In this document: one piece after another, positions 6,721 through 6,905 of the stretch | Layout of the letters: the number at the start of each line of letters is the position of its first letter | Position numbering within the stretch: the first letter of the stretch is position 1 | Origin: Planctomycetales bacterium | Lineage (GTDB): Bacteria > Planctomycetota > Planctomycetia > Isosphaerales > Isosphaeraceae | Assembly: GCA_027435495.1 (NCBI GenBank) | Contig: DAHZZC010000228.1 | Coordinates: 1-6,905 of the forward strand | Reading direction: 5' to 3' | Length of the DNA stretch: 6,905 nucleotides | Position numbers and translations under genes: made by a program | The notes under the pieces: model-generated | Told to the model about the DNA's origin: nothing | Seen by the model: only the letters and a program-made list of their open reading frames with translations | Databases searched by the model: none

Positions 6721-6809
6721 CCACGCCGCGCGCCGGGGAACGTGCGCGCATCGGAGACCCAGGGAACGGGTCGGGGACGACCAGAGTAGGTTTCTCGGAG
6801 GCATTTATT

Positions 6810-6815
6810 GGAGGG
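6810..6815 (+). promoter_or_regulatory. Ribosome-binding site of the gene at the right edge
   Basis: GGAGGG lies eight bases before the ATG at 6824. It is the main evidence that the short open frame at the edge is a real gene start. The stretch just before it (TTTATT) is locally AT-rich. Confidence 0.65.
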
Positions 6816-6823
6816 ATTTCCCG

Positions 6824-6905
6824 ATGACTCGCATCCAACTCGCCTGGCCACGACGTATCCGGGGCCGTTCGGAGGGCCATCGCGCCCGCTCCAGCCGCCC
6901 TGTGC
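6824..6905 (+). CDS. Start of a gene cut by the window edge; possible second LEPR-XLL protein
   Basis: Only 27 codons are present and the frame runs off the edge without a stop. The start is supported by GGAGGG at ideal spacing. The peptide begins MTRIQLAWPRRIRGR and continues rich in Arg and Ser (RARSSRP). This resembles the basic leader just before the LExLE motif in the preceding gene, so a second exported planctomycete surface protein of the same type would be expected. That is inference, because the diagnostic motif would lie beyond the window. Confidence 0.65.
   Translation, partial: MTRIQLAWPRRIRGRSEGHRARSSRPV

Overview
The window is GC-rich DNA that most likely comes from a planctomycete, probably of the Isosphaeraceae type. 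Two things point there. One is a long WD40-propeller protein with a C-terminal TPR-like tail, a common planctomycete architecture. The other is a large glycine-rich beta-helix protein with the planctomycete LEPR-XLL-type N-terminal motif (LEALEGRLVLS). The lineage call is inferred from protein style, not from a marker gene. All four protein genes lie on the + strand.

Layout. (1) Bases 3-2783 hold the C-terminal part of a WD40/TPR protein whose start lies left of the window. Fourteen blades can be counted, the first one cut, which suits two seven-bladed propellers, followed by an alpha-helical TPR-like region. (2) Bases 2784-3227 have no convincing gene. They contain a hairpin just after the stop, an A-rich island with a second hairpin, and a weak look-alike of a group II intron domain V. 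(3) Bases 3228-3980 encode a 250-residue secreted protein with a signal peptide and LolA-like outer-membrane-lipoprotein-sorting features. (4) Bases 3981-4303 are non-coding. They contain a 34-nt group II intron domain V followed by a domain VI hairpin with a bulged adenosine at 4245. No intron-encoded reverse transcriptase is present, and there is too little room for a complete ribozyme, so this looks like an intron relic. Upstream of it, 4048-4133 can fold into a small multibranched structure. (5) Bases 4304-6667 encode a 787-residue surface or secreted protein made of about 14 tandem beta-helix plus Gly-rich modules. (6) Bases 6668-6823 hold a strong hairpin and GC-rich inverted repeats. 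(7) From base 6824 a new gene begins behind a good ribosome-binding site. Its Arg-rich N-terminus resembles that of the preceding gene, but the window ends after 27 codons.

The genes do not form an obvious pathway or a tight operon, because the gaps are 444, 323 and 156 bases. The common theme is cell-envelope or extracellular proteins (genes 2, 3 and perhaps 4) next to an intracellular-type scaffold or signalling protein (gene 1). No defence system, CRISPR array, tRNA, rRNA or intact mobile element is visible. The most unusual item is the orphan group II intron 3' end.
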